DNA of 64,000 bases from Io17-Chloro-G2 sp963663135 (GTDB taxonomy: Bacteria; Chloroflexota; Dehalococcoidia; Lucifugimonadales; UBA3495), in contig CAXXRM010000003.1 of NCBI GenBank assembly GCA_963663135.2, positions 124,001-188,000 on the forward strand. The letters run 5' to 3'. The translations under genes were made by a program, and so were the position numbers. The notes beneath the pieces are model-generated. The model was given only the letters and a program-made list of their open reading frames with translations, ran no database searches and had not been told where the DNA came from. Positions within the stretch are counted from its first letter, which is position 1. Every line of letters starts with the position of its first letter. This document shows, piece after piece, positions 1 to 8,512 of this stretch.

Positions 1-2
1 GT

Positions 3-899
3 GCCGCCTGGCCCAACTGGTCTCGTCACTCTCAGGTATCGGAAGAACGGCGCGACCCTCGGATGACCGGGCTGCTGGTGCTGCAGCAGCGCTTTATCGA
101 GACCGGAGAGTGGGGGCGGTTGTGGCTTTACCTGGTGGGGTTGTTGCTGCGTAACGGCGCCCCCGCGGCAAGCGTTGCCGCCGCGTTCACGCCCATGAGA
201 AACTGCTACCTGGAATCAGTCAAGCCGCGGCTCAGGAAACTCAATGAGAAGTCCGCCTGGCGGCTTCGGGAAGCCGCCCTGGCCGATACGGTAGCCCGTG
301 CGGAGGCAGCCATGTCTCTTCCACCGACGCCCCTGGCAACGCTGGACGAGGCGCGTCTGCGGGAAGCAGGGGCCCCGTTTCTCGAGGAGGGCGACGGGCC
401 CGAGCAGTTGGCGGTGGCCTTGACCCTGGCATACTGGCAGCGTGGAGCCGACCTCGCCCTGGCCTCAGAGTTGTGGTTCCCACTCATGACGTTGGTGGAC
501 AGCCCGGCTGCCGGCAGCGGCATTGGCAACTTTTCCCGGTCGTTGCTGTGGCGCATTTTCCGCGGAGGATCCCTGGCCTGGGACCCGGTACGACGGCAAA
601 GTATGATGGACCGGGCGGTGTCCCACCTGTTTGGCGAAGGCAGTCACCGGGACCTCCCGGTGGCAGTGCTGCACCAGCAGATTACAGTGATCGATGGCCG
701 CAGGAGCGGGCCCCAACATCAACTACTCAGAGGCGCCTCGGTGGAAGTCCTGGAGGAGACCGGGGGTGAGGCCCGTCTGCGTCCCGGTGAAAGTCTGCGC
801 GGCTACTTCTCCGCGGAGGGGGTGCCCCGGGAACCGGTGCTGCCATCTTCAACCCCAACTGCAACCCCCGTACAGCAACAGGAAGGCGTAACGGCATGA
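3..899 (+). CDS. Uncharacterised protein upstream of MoxR, 5' end outside window
   Basis: The reading frame is open to the left edge of the window, so the gene probably begins upstream. The first internal ATG (63) has no Shine-Dalgarno sequence before it. The visible 298 residues have no signal peptide or catalytic motif I recognise. A short hydrophobic stretch (LWLYLVGLLL) lies near the start, an alanine-rich helical part follows, and the C-terminus is a Pro/Thr-rich tail. The stop codon overlaps the moxR start (ATGA), so the two are translationally coupled. That places the product in a MoxR/DUF58 operon, where poorly conserved accessory proteins are common. Function unknown; partial at the 5' end. 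Confidence 0.6.
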   Translation, partial: AAWPNWSRHSQVSEERRDPRMTGLLVLQQRFIETGEWGRLWLYLVGLLLRNGAPAASVAAAFTPMRNCYLESVKPRLRKLNEKSAWRLREAALADTVARAEAAMSLPPTPLATLDEARLREAGAPFLEEGDGPEQLAVALTLAYWQRGADLALASELWFPLMTLVDSPAAGSGIGNFSRSLLWRIFRGGSLAWDPVRRQSMMDRAVSHLFGEGSHRDLPVAVLHQQITVIDGRRSGPQHQLLRGASVEVLEETGGEARLRPGESLRGYFSAEGVPREPVLPSSTPTATPVQQQEGVTA

Positions 900-1885
900 A
901 TGAATTCAGCGTGGAAGACGCGAGCCGGGTCTGCGATACGATTATCGACCGCGTCTCCGAAGTGTTCGTGGGCAACCGGTTGTTGCTGCGAAAACTGCTG
1001 GCGGCCGCCTTGGCCAACGGCCACGTCCTCTTTGAAGACTACCCCGGCCTGGGGAAGACACTTCTGGCCAAGGTCTTCACCAAGGCGATCGGCAGCGAGA
1101 CCCGGCGGGTCCAATTCACCCCGGACGTGCTGCCCGCGGACATCCTGGGCACCCGGGTCTGGCGGCAAAACACCGGCGAGTTCCAACTGGTCAGGGGGCC
1201 GGTGTTCACCAACGTGCTGCTGGCCGACGAGATAAACCGGGCCCCGCCCAAGACCCAGGCGGCGCTCCTGGAAGCCATGGAGGAGCGGCAGGTCACCATC
1301 GACGGCGATACGCTGCCCCTGAGCCCCCCTTTCCTGGTCATCGCAACCCAGAACCCCATCGAACAGGAGGGTACCTACCCGCTGCCCGAGGCCCAGATGG
1401 ACCGGTTCTTGTTCCGGTTGTCCACCGGGTATCCCAGCAGCCAGGAGCAGGAAAACGAAATCCTGCTCCGCCGCATAGATTGGCAGAAGGATGACCCCAC
1501 GGAGGACGTGGAGCCCGCGGTCGACGTTGAAAGCTTCCTTCAATTGCAGCGAGCCGTGGAGACGGACGTCTACGTGGACCAGGTGATGGTGGACTACATC
1601 ACCCAATTGGTGCGCCTGACCCGCGGGCACCCCCGCGTCGCAGTCGGGGTCAGTCCCCGGGGCGGCTTGGCCCTGTTGAAGGTCTCCCGGAGTATCGCCC
1701 TTACCCACGGCAGGGACTTCGTTATCCCCGACGACGTTAAGATGGTCACTTCGGATGTCATGGGGCACCGGATAATCCTGAACATTGAGGATATTCTGGA
1801 AGGGGTGAAACCGGCGGACGTGATCGAAGACATAGTAAGCCAGGTCCCGGTGCCCACGGACCTGGGACGCCGGGCAGCCGTCTAA
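896..1885 (+). CDS. MoxR-family AAA+ ATPase
   Basis: AAA+ ATPase of the MoxR (AAA_3) family, thought to act as a chaperone-like remodeller of partner proteins carrying VWA or DUF58 domains. Visible are Walker A (GLGKT, residues 51-55), Walker B (LLADE, ending near residue 112) followed by the MoxR-typical INRAPPKTQ, a sensor-1 asparagine in IATQNP (near 153) and a C-terminal lid domain. At 329 residues it is full length. It overlaps the upstream gene by 4 bp and the downstream DUF58 gene by 1 bp (TAATG), so the operon is tightly coupled. The pairing with DUF58 is the classical arrangement. The client protein or process cannot be read from the sequence. Confidence 0.93.
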   Translation: MNEFSVEDASRVCDTIIDRVSEVFVGNRLLLRKLLAAALANGHVLFEDYPGLGKTLLAKVFTKAIGSETRRVQFTPDVLPADILGTRVWRQNTGEFQLVRGPVFTNVLLADEINRAPPKTQAALLEAMEERQVTIDGDTLPLSPPFLVIATQNPIEQEGTYPLPEAQMDRFLFRLSTGYPSSQEQENEILLRRIDWQKDDPTEDVEPAVDVESFLQLQRAVETDVYVDQVMVDYITQLVRLTRGHPRVAVGVSPRGGLALLKVSRSIALTHGRDFVIPDDVKMVTSDVMGHRIILNIEDILEGVKPADVIEDIVSQVPVPTDLGRRAAV

Positions 1886-3219
1886 TGTTCTCCGCGCTGC
1901 CGGTGCGATGGCTGGCCCTGGGATTTGGGTTGCTGTCCCTGGCCTTGGGCACGGGCAACCTAGTGCTGTTGGCGGGAGCCGTCTACACGCTGATCATCGT
2001 TTTAATGGGAGCGGCGCTGGTTGCCCCCGGCAAAATCGTGGTCAAGCGGAGTACCCCGCGCCTGTTCTTTTGGGCCGGAGATGAGCTGGAAGTAACCCGG
2101 GAAGTGGAAGTCGGCGAGGGCGTGGGCCCGTTGTACGTCTACGACCGGTTGCCGCCGGAATCGGATGTAACCGGCGGCAACAACCTCCGGGTAATCTGGA
2201 AAAGGCCCGGCCCGAAGACCTACGACCTCTCCTACCGTATTTCCTGCCCCAAGCGAGGCGTGTACACGCTGGGAGAGACCGTTTGGGATGCCGAGGCCCC
2301 GTTGGGTTTGCACCAACGCATGCACGGGTCGGCCGGGCCGTCCCTGGAAATCTCCATCGTCCCTCGCACCCAGGCCATCAGAAGGGTCAATGAAATCCGA
2401 GGCCGGGCCCACAGCGTCTATCCCCATGACGATGTGGCCACCCTGGGTGTATCCACCACCGACTTTACGGAATTGCGACCCTACACGCCCGGAGACCCAA
2501 TGCGTTGGGTCAACTGGAAAGCCAGCGCCCGCAACACCGGCAGCGACAACCCTCTGATGGTCAACCAGTACGAACCGGAGGGACGCAAGGCCGTGTGGAT
2601 TTTCATGGACGGCGCGGACTACATGGACGTGGGGACCAATCTGTCGGCGATGATCGACGACGTGGCTGAGGCCGCGGGCAGCATCGCCCAGTATTACCTG
2701 ACCAGGGGCTACACCTTGGGGGCCTACATCTACAACAGCCAGAGCGACATCCTGACCCCCGAGGTAGGGCAGAAGCAGTTCCGAAGACTGACCAACATGC
2801 TGACCCGGTTCCAACCGGGCCGGCCCAACCAAAGCCTGCTCCAAGCGGTGGAATGGTGCAAGGGTTTTCTGTTCCGCCTGCAGCCCGAGGTCTACACCAT
2901 CACGCGGCTGGACGTTCACTACCCCCGCGGCGGAGGGGAATCGCCCTACCTGGAAGGGTTCCTCGCCGGAATTAGGCGGCTGGTCGCCTTGAGACCCCGT
3001 TCCCGGCGCACCAACCAAATCCGGGTGGTCCACCTGGAACCCGGGGGCTATCAGAGGGCGCAGACACCCTTGGAAACCCAGGCCATGGGGTTGATGCGGT
3101 GGGAGTCCCAACCACTGTACGGCATCCTTGGCCGCTCCGGAGCCTCGGTGTTGCGATGGGACCCCAAGCAACACGACTTCGCCTCGACGTTACTGAGGCA
3201 TATCAATACGGGGCGGTGA
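1885..3219 (+). CDS. DUF58 domain-containing protein
   Basis: The 444-residue protein has two hydrophobic N-terminal segments (about residues 5-50), so it is anchored in the membrane. A beta-rich region follows, then the DUF58 hallmark (ELRPYTPGDPMRWVNWKAS, near residues 195-213) and a VWA-like fold with an FMDGADYMD stretch where VWA proteins carry a metal-ion site. DUF58 proteins are standard partners of MoxR ATPases. The start codon overlaps the moxR stop. The exact role is unknown for the whole family; cell-envelope or secreted-protein quality control has been proposed. Confidence 0.9.
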   Translation: MFSALPVRWLALGFGLLSLALGTGNLVLLAGAVYTLIIVLMGAALVAPGKIVVKRSTPRLFFWAGDELEVTREVEVGEGVGPLYVYDRLPPESDVTGGNNLRVIWKRPGPKTYDLSYRISCPKRGVYTLGETVWDAEAPLGLHQRMHGSAGPSLEISIVPRTQAIRRVNEIRGRAHSVYPHDDVATLGVSTTDFTELRPYTPGDPMRWVNWKASARNTGSDNPLMVNQYEPEGRKAVWIFMDGADYMDVGTNLSAMIDDVAEAAGSIAQYYLTRGYTLGAYIYNSQSDILTPEVGQKQFRRLTNMLTRFQPGRPNQSLLQAVEWCKGFLFRLQPEVYTITRLDVHYPRGGGESPYLEGFLAGIRRLVALRPRSRRTNQIRVVHLEPGGYQRAQTPLETQAMGLMRWESQPLYGILGRSGASVLRWDPKQHDFASTLLRHINTGR

Positions 3220-3223
3220 CACC

Positions 3224-3907
3224 GTGGTGCGCTTCATTGCCGTTGAGTCCCTGCTGCTGGGTTGCCTGCTGTTATTGGCGGGCTACGTGTTTTGGGAGTC
3301 CTCGAGTGGAGTAACCTCATGGCTCGACCGGGTGGAGCCTGGGCGTCCCGGGACCGGAGGAGGCGCCCTCTTCGTGGCGGTCGTCGCGGGTATCTGTTCC
3401 ATTCCAATCATCCTGTACTGGTTCCTCCAGTGGAGGGGAATGACCGGAGGGTCCTTTTGGATGGTGACCCTGGCCGTCCTTCTGCTGCAAGCTCCGGCGG
3501 TGCTGGCCCACAACCAACTGAATTGGCTCTCGTTCTGGCGGGGTCCCTCGTCGCCACCCGAGTTGTCCCTGGTCGCAGCGGGAGGGCTGTTTCTGTTGTC
3601 GCTGGCCCTGCTGGCAACGTTGCACCGGGCCGCCGAGATAAGGAGACTGCGGGGGAGACTCGGGACGCTGCACCTGGAGAGCGGGGAACAACAACAGGTC
3701 ATTATCAGCGAAGTCATGACGCTGGCGGGGTTGGTGGGATTAAGCCTGGTCATCACCGCAGCGCTGCTGTCGGTGGGAGCTGCATTGGCCCAGTTGGACA
3801 ACCTGATGGTCCGTTCTCCCTGGACGGTGCTAACGTTCGGCGCCACGGCCCTCTTCCTGTTGGCTGGCTCCCTGTACCTGTTGCTGCGCGTCCGCCAGGG
3901 GGAATAA
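3224..3907 (+). CDS. Multi-pass membrane protein of the MoxR/DUF58 operon
   Basis: It starts with GTG four bases after the DUF58 stop and so belongs to the same operon. The 227-residue product is strongly hydrophobic, with about six predicted membrane segments: residues 6-24, 45-67, 75-95, 110-130, 155-180 and 195-220. A short charged loop rich in Arg and Glu (AAEIRRLRGRLGTLHLESGE) separates the fourth and fifth. I do not recognise the family. Its position suggests the membrane component on which the MoxR-DUF58 pair acts, but that is inference. Confidence 0.75.
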   Translation: MVRFIAVESLLLGCLLLLAGYVFWESSSGVTSWLDRVEPGRPGTGGGALFVAVVAGICSIPIILYWFLQWRGMTGGSFWMVTLAVLLLQAPAVLAHNQLNWLSFWRGPSSPPELSLVAAGGLFLLSLALLATLHRAAEIRRLRGRLGTLHLESGEQQQVIISEVMTLAGLVGLSLVITAALLSVGAALAQLDNLMVRSPWTVLTFGATALFLLAGSLYLLLRVRQGE

Positions 3908-4238
3908 CTCATCCGATTCCCCGTGTCGAACATCCTCAGCCGCAGTCTCCAACCCCCAAGTCTGGAGCCGTGGCTGGAAACCGAAGAATTGCAACCGGGC
4001 CTGCCTTCCCTACGGAGAAACTACCGGACTCAGCGGGTCCTTAAATGGGTGACCAAGGTCGTAAACCTCTACGTTTTTGATGGCTGGAGCCTTGCTGCGC
4101 CTACCCCAAATGGAACGGCAACATGCCCCTCCAAGCAACAACCCAACAGGCGCGGCTGATACACTAAGGGCAGGCGGCTTTTTCGGTCGATATCCCAACC
4201 ATCTTCCTGAATGAATTCGCAGATGTCGGAGGTTCCAA
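3908..4238. other. Intergenic gap after the MoxR operon
   Basis: This 331-bp stretch has no convincing gene. A 78-codon GTG-started frame (3923-4159) lacks a ribosome binding site and resembles no protein I know. A strong Shine-Dalgarno GGAGGT at about 4227-4232 belongs to the following dioxygenase gene. No clear terminator hairpin was seen. Confidence 0.5.
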
Positions 4239-5285
4239 ATGGCAGAAATACTGGGAATTGGGCTCAGTCACTACCCGGGTTTGGTCCAGCCCGACGAAGG
4301 AAGGAACCATCAACTGACGCGGGCCCTCAAGAGCGGAAGGCTCACCCCGGACCAAATGGACCCGGCCAACTGGCCCGAAGCAATGCGCCTGGAGTACGGC
4401 GACGACCAGGGTTACTCCGCTCACAAGAAAGTCCGGGCCCGGTTGGAAGCGGGCTTCCGGGCCCAGCGCGCCGCGCTGGACGCTTTCAACCCGGATTTCG
4501 TCCTTATCTGGGGCGATGACCAATACGAGAATTTCAAAGAAGACGTCATCCCGCCCTTCTGTGTTTTGGCTTACGACCAGGTGGAGTGCCACCCCTTTGC
4601 CAACCACGACGGTAGCCCCAGGCCCAACATCTGGGGAGAGCCGGCGGACAAAAACTTCAGCTATCAAATCCATCCCGCCGCCCGGGAATTGACGGCGGAC
4701 TTGATCCAACAGGGATTCGACATTTCCTACGCCTACAAGCCCCTGCATTTGAAGGACGGCATGGGCCACGCCTTCATCAACACCCTGATGTTCCTGGATT
4801 ACGAGCGGAAGGGCTTCGACTACCCGGTAGTCCCGGTCCAGGTCAACTGCTACGGGAAATTGGTGGTCCGAAACCACGGCGGCGCCCAGCAGATTGGCGC
4901 CGAATTCGACCCTCCCGGTCCCACGCCAAAACGATGCATGGATCTCGGCGCAGCCACCGTCAGAGCCTTCCGGGATACCCCATACAGGGTTGCCTTGATT
5001 GCCTCGGGCAGTTGGTCCCACGCCTCCTTGTGCGACAAGCACCACCGGATGTGGCCCGATATCGAGTCGGACCGGGCCCGGTTCGAAGAGTTCATGGCCG
5101 GTGATTGGCAGGCTTGGCGGGAAATCACTACCGCGCAAATCGAGGAAGCGGGCCAGCAGGAATTGCTTAACTGGATGTGCCTTGCCGGGGCTATGGAAGA
5201 ATTGGGCCGCAAGCCTCAAGTTGTCGAATATGTAGAAACTTACGTATTCAACTCAGAAAAGGTCTTGGTGCTATTTGACGCCTGA
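4239..5285 (+). CDS. Class III extradiol ring-cleavage dioxygenase family protein (LigB-like)
   Basis: The 348-residue product resembles the LigB/class III extradiol dioxygenase superfamily, which uses non-haem Fe(II) to open catecholic or gallate-type rings. Supporting marks are an N-terminal GIGLSHYPG with the early metal-ligand histidine, a central FNPDFVLIWGDDQYENF, and later VVRNHGG and ALIASGSWSHASL with further candidate histidines. Start ATG 4239 is preceded by GGAGGTTCCAA. No other aromatic-degradation gene is adjacent, so the substrate is unknown. The last codons and stop lie inside a perfect 133-bp tandem duplication. The related AMMECR1-MEMO1 hydrolase-like fold is a less likely alternative. 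Confidence 0.8.
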   Translation: MAEILGIGLSHYPGLVQPDEGRNHQLTRALKSGRLTPDQMDPANWPEAMRLEYGDDQGYSAHKKVRARLEAGFRAQRAALDAFNPDFVLIWGDDQYENFKEDVIPPFCVLAYDQVECHPFANHDGSPRPNIWGEPADKNFSYQIHPAARELTADLIQQGFDISYAYKPLHLKDGMGHAFINTLMFLDYERKGFDYPVVPVQVNCYGKLVVRNHGGAQQIGAEFDPPGPTPKRCMDLGAATVRAFRDTPYRVALIASGSWSHASLCDKHHRMWPDIESDRARFEEFMAGDWQAWREITTAQIEEAGQQELLNWMCLAGAMEELGRKPQVVEYVETYVFNSEKVLVLFDA

Positions 5286-5535
5286 GACTCGCCATCCACC
5301 ATCCCATCGCACCGGGACAACCATTACTTGCACTCGGAATTGCTACCGCCTGAGCTAGAGCGATCCCAAGGTGCGCTATTTCCTATATCACTCCAGTCAG
5401 GCTGCTATTTGACGCCTGAGACTCGCCATCCACCATCCCATCGCACCGGGACAACCATTACTTGCACTCGGAATTGCTACCGCCTGAGCTAGAGCGATCC
5501 CAAGGTGCGCTATTTCCTATATCACTCCAGTCAGG
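5269..5535. repeat. Perfect 133-bp tandem duplication
   Basis: Bases 5269-5401 recur without a mismatch at 5403-5535 (offset 134). The unit carries the last six codons of the dioxygenase gene with its stop and the downstream sequence. Perfect identity means a very recent duplication or an assembly artefact. The remaining sequence to 5691 has no gene I can support; a 74-codon frame starting at 5505 looks spurious. Confidence 0.95.
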
Positions 5536-5691
5536 GCAGGCGAGACGCCTCCCTGTCTCTGGTGATGTGGACGGATTTACGAGCCTTAATCACTGCCCAT
5601 CGTAAATGCTTCGGCGCCGTCCACTGCTCGACCGTCGAGGAATTGGCTGAAGGGGACCGGCAAAGCGCAGGTTGTGACTGCCGGAGCGGTT

Positions 5692-8082
5692 TCACGGCTG
5701 CTCCAGCAGTCCCATGTTCGCCAGGATGAACGCGTACTCCTCAGCCACTTCATACAGGCGGTCGTACCTTCCAGACCTGCCGCCGTGGCCAGCGCCCATG
5801 TTGGTCTTCAGCAGCACAAGATTCTCGTCGGTCTTCAACGCCCTCAGCTTCGCCACGTACTTGGCGGGCTCCCAGTAAGTGACCCTGGGGTCGTTCAACC
5901 CCGCCGTTACCAGAATCGGCGGATAGTCGCGTGGCGTCAGTTGGTCGTATGGGGAGTAAGAGCGAATGTATTCGAACACGGCCTTGTCTTCAATTGGATT
6001 ACCCCACTCCGGCCATTCTATGGGCGTGAGGGGCAGCGTGTCGTCCAGCATAGTGTTCAGCACGTCCACAAACGGGACGTGCGCGGCCACGGCGCCCCAC
6101 AGACCCGGCGCCTGGTTCACCACCGCGCCCATAAGCTGGCCGCCGGCGCTGGCTCCGGAGATGGCAATGCGCCCTTCCGTTCCGTATCCCTGCTCGATGA
6201 TATAACGGGCGACGTCCACAAAGTCGTTGAATGTGTTGGTGCGCCGGTCCAGCTTGCCGGCCTCGTACCAGTGGTATCCCAGGTCGTCGCCGCCGCGAAT
6301 GTGAGCGATGGCGAAGATAAAACCTCGGTCCAACAGGGACAGCCTAGTGGTGGAAAACGACGGCGAGATAGCGTACCCGTACGCGCCGTAGCCGTAAAGG
6401 TATATCGGGGCGGTGCCGTCCACCGGGGTATCCTTCCGTCGGACGATGGACACCGGGACCTGCACGCCGTCCCGCGCCGTGGCCAGCGTCCGGTCCGTAA
6501 CGTACTCTGACGCGTCGTAGCCGCTGGGGACCTGCTGCACCTGGCGCACTTCGAGTTCGTCGGTGTCAAGGTGATAGTCGAAAACGGTGCTTGGGGTGAC
6601 CATCGACGTATACCCCAGGCGCAGGGTGCCGGTTTCGAATTCCCGGTTGGTGCTGATGTAAGCGGTGTACGCTGATTCAGGGAACGGCACGTAGCTTGAC
6701 TCACCGGCTCGGTCGATCAGGCGCACGTGGTCCAGGCCGTCGACCCGTTCTTCCACCGCGATGAAATCCTGGAACACCTCAAAGCCGCGGATGTAGTGCG
6801 AATCAGAGGCGTCCACCAGCGGCGCCCAGGATTTCTCGGTGGGGTCGTCCTCGGGTGCAGTCGCCAGGCGGGTGTTCTTGTGCGTGTCGTTGGTACGAAT
6901 GACGAAGCGGTCGCCCTGGTGGTCCAGTGAGTACTCGTGACCCGTTCGCCGCGGAGAGACCAGGACCGGGGTGGCGCCGGGGTCGGACGCAGGGATAAGC
7001 CGCACCTCGGAAGTGACGTGGTCGCCGGTGCCGATGACGATATACTCCTTGGACCCAGTGACCGATGCCCCGATGAAGAAACCGGGGTCGGTCTCTTCGT
7101 ACACGACGGAGTCCTGTTCGACGGGTTCGCCGAGCACGTGCCGCCGCACCTGCCAGGGACGCCAGTTGTCGTCGAGCACCGTGTAGAAGAACGATGCGTT
7201 ATCAGCCGCCCACACCGCGCGTCGAGTGGTCCCCTCGATTTCGTCCGGCAGAAACTCCCCGGTCTCCAGGTTTTTGACCACCATCTTGTATCGTTCAGAG
7301 CCGTCGGTATCAGTGCTATAAGCCACCAGGGACCCGTCGTTGCTCACCGACAGCGAGCCCAGGCGGAAATACTCCAGGTCTTGGGCCAGCTCCGGCTCGT
7401 CCAGTATCTGCTTGGCGTTGGCGGTTGGGGCTTCCCGCGCGTTCGGGTCGTCGGCCGGCCAGCGCGACCACACCCGGTACTGGCTTCCCTCTTCGTAGCT
7501 CCACTGGTAGTACCAGTCGCCGCTCTGCCACGGCACACTCGACAGGTCCGGCTGTTGACGCGCCTTGATTTCTTCGAAGATCGCGTCGATCAACTCCAGG
7601 TGTGACGCCATCTTGGCTTCGAAATAGTCGTTTTCTGCTACGAGGTAGGCCAACACGTCGGCATCGTCCACCGTCGGGTAGTCGGCATCGCGAAGCCAGT
7701 TCCACGGGTCCTGAATCGTAATGCCATGATAGGTGAAGCTGTGCGGCCGCTCCCCGGCCACGGGCGGAGCCGGTTCGGTTTCAGCGACTGCCCCGGGAGC
7801 AGGTTCGACAGCGGGCGCAACCGTGGCCGGCGGTTCCGGCGTCGCAGAAGCTTCTGCAGTCGTATCCACCGTAGGAGCGGGAGTAGGTTCCGCTGTGGTG
7901 GTGGGGATTGGTGTGGGCGGTGTGGAAGCAGCCCTCGCGGCAGGTTCCGGTGTGTCGTTGCCTGCCGACGCTGGCGTGGGTCTATCGGCCATATCTGGCA
8001 CCTCGTTGTCGCAGCCAACGGCGATAAGTGCGACGAGAATTATTGCGGCGCAAATGAATAGTGCGCGACCTTGGTGAGACAA
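5692..8082 (-). CDS. S9 family prolyl oligopeptidase / oligopeptidase B-like lipoprotein
   Basis: Serine peptidase of clan SC, family S9A. Residues 1-24 are a lipoprotein signal peptide (hydrophobic core IILVALIA, lipobox AVGC), so the enzyme is probably anchored outside the cytoplasmic membrane. Residues 25-115 are a Pro/Thr/Ala-rich linker. A beta-propeller (about 120-520) follows, then the alpha/beta-hydrolase domain. Catalytic residues are readable as Ser645 in GASAGG, Asp731 in GLNDPRV and His766 in GAGHGG. The HIRGGDDLG segment before the serine is typical of oligopeptidase B-like enzymes. Start is TTG 8082 with GGAG nine bases upstream. The linker makes it longer than cytoplasmic homologues. 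It probably cleaves short peptides outside the membrane. Alone in its transcription unit. Confidence 0.92.
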   Translation of the reverse strand: MSHQGRALFICAAIILVALIAVGCDNEVPDMADRPTPASAGNDTPEPAARAASTPPTPIPTTTAEPTPAPTVDTTAEASATPEPPATVAPAVEPAPGAVAETEPAPPVAGERPHSFTYHGITIQDPWNWLRDADYPTVDDADVLAYLVAENDYFEAKMASHLELIDAIFEEIKARQQPDLSSVPWQSGDWYYQWSYEEGSQYRVWSRWPADDPNAREAPTANAKQILDEPELAQDLEYFRLGSLSVSNDGSLVAYSTDTDGSERYKMVVKNLETGEFLPDEIEGTTRRAVWAADNASFFYTVLDDNWRPWQVRRHVLGEPVEQDSVVYEETDPGFFIGASVTGSKEYIVIGTGDHVTSEVRLIPASDPGATPVLVSPRRTGHEYSLDHQGDRFVIRTNDTHKNTRLATAPEDDPTEKSWAPLVDASDSHYIRGFEVFQDFIAVEERVDGLDHVRLIDRAGESSYVPFPESAYTAYISTNREFETGTLRLGYTSMVTPSTVFDYHLDTDELEVRQVQQVPSGYDASEYVTDRTLATARDGVQVPVSIVRRKDTPVDGTAPIYLYGYGAYGYAISPSFSTTRLSLLDRGFIFAIAHIRGGDDLGYHWYEAGKLDRRTNTFNDFVDVARYIIEQGYGTEGRIAISGASAGGQLMGAVVNQAPGLWGAVAAHVPFVDVLNTMLDDTLPLTPIEWPEWGNPIEDKAVFEYIRSYSPYDQLTPRDYPPILVTAGLNDPRVTYWEPAKYVAKLRALKTDENLVLLKTNMGAGHGGRSGRYDRLYEVAEEYAFILANMGLLEQP

Positions 8083-8512
8083 CCCGCGACTCTCCAGGGA
8101 TAAGTTGCACCAATGAAGAGAAATCCCTGGGTACTACAGTAAAGCATCTTCCCAGTTTCTGCGCACATACGACAGCCCGCAATACCGCGAGGGTCAGGCC
8201 AACCATCCCATTTTGGCTGTTGTCGCCGGGTCTTCCGATTGGCGTCATGTTAGTAGTCCCAGGGCAATTCAAGGCACAATCTCCACACGGTACGACCCGA
8301 GGAGCCTCCATTGCGCGGCCTCTGGCCATCGTCCGCCGCCACCTTCAGGCGCGGACAATTGTAGATTTTACTCAACCGGGCAGGGTGGCTTCTGCATTAT
8401 GGACGACGCTGCACAATTTTAGGCCACAAATACCGAAGGGCCACCAAGACTGTCTCCGGTCTCGGTGGCCCTTCCCAATTGCCGCTCAACTGTTGCTATG
8501 CTGCCGGGGGCC
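8083..8512. other. Intergenic region between two leftward genes
   Basis: This 430-bp stretch has no supported gene. Overlapping small frames on both strands are inconsistent with codon use of neighbours. It should contain the promoter of the S9 peptidase gene and, at 8435-8474, the terminator-like hairpin of the solute-binding protein gene. Confidence 0.5.
8435..8474 (-). terminator. Hairpin downstream of the solute-binding protein gene
   Basis: An 11-bp perfect stem (GAAGGGCCACC at 8435-8445 with GGTGGCCCTTC at 8464-8474) encloses a second pairing of AGAC with GTCT. It lies about 40 bases beyond the stop of the leftward gene ending at 8513. No run of T follows directly, so it may be a non-canonical terminator or an mRNA 3'-end stabiliser. 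Confidence 0.6.

Noticed and set aside
803..1768. 321-codon minus-strand frame antisense to moxR
   Set aside because: Shadow of a GC-rich gene: its residues are low-complexity (Gly, Gln, Val, His-rich) and moxR on the other strand has full family motifs.
2002..3174. 390-codon minus-strand frame antisense to the DUF58 gene
   Set aside because: Antisense shadow; no ribosome binding site and no recognisable domain, whereas the plus strand encodes DUF58.
4164..5219. 351-codon minus-strand ORF opposite the extradiol dioxygenase
   Set aside because: Shadow frame; the plus strand has a strong Shine-Dalgarno and LigB-type motifs.
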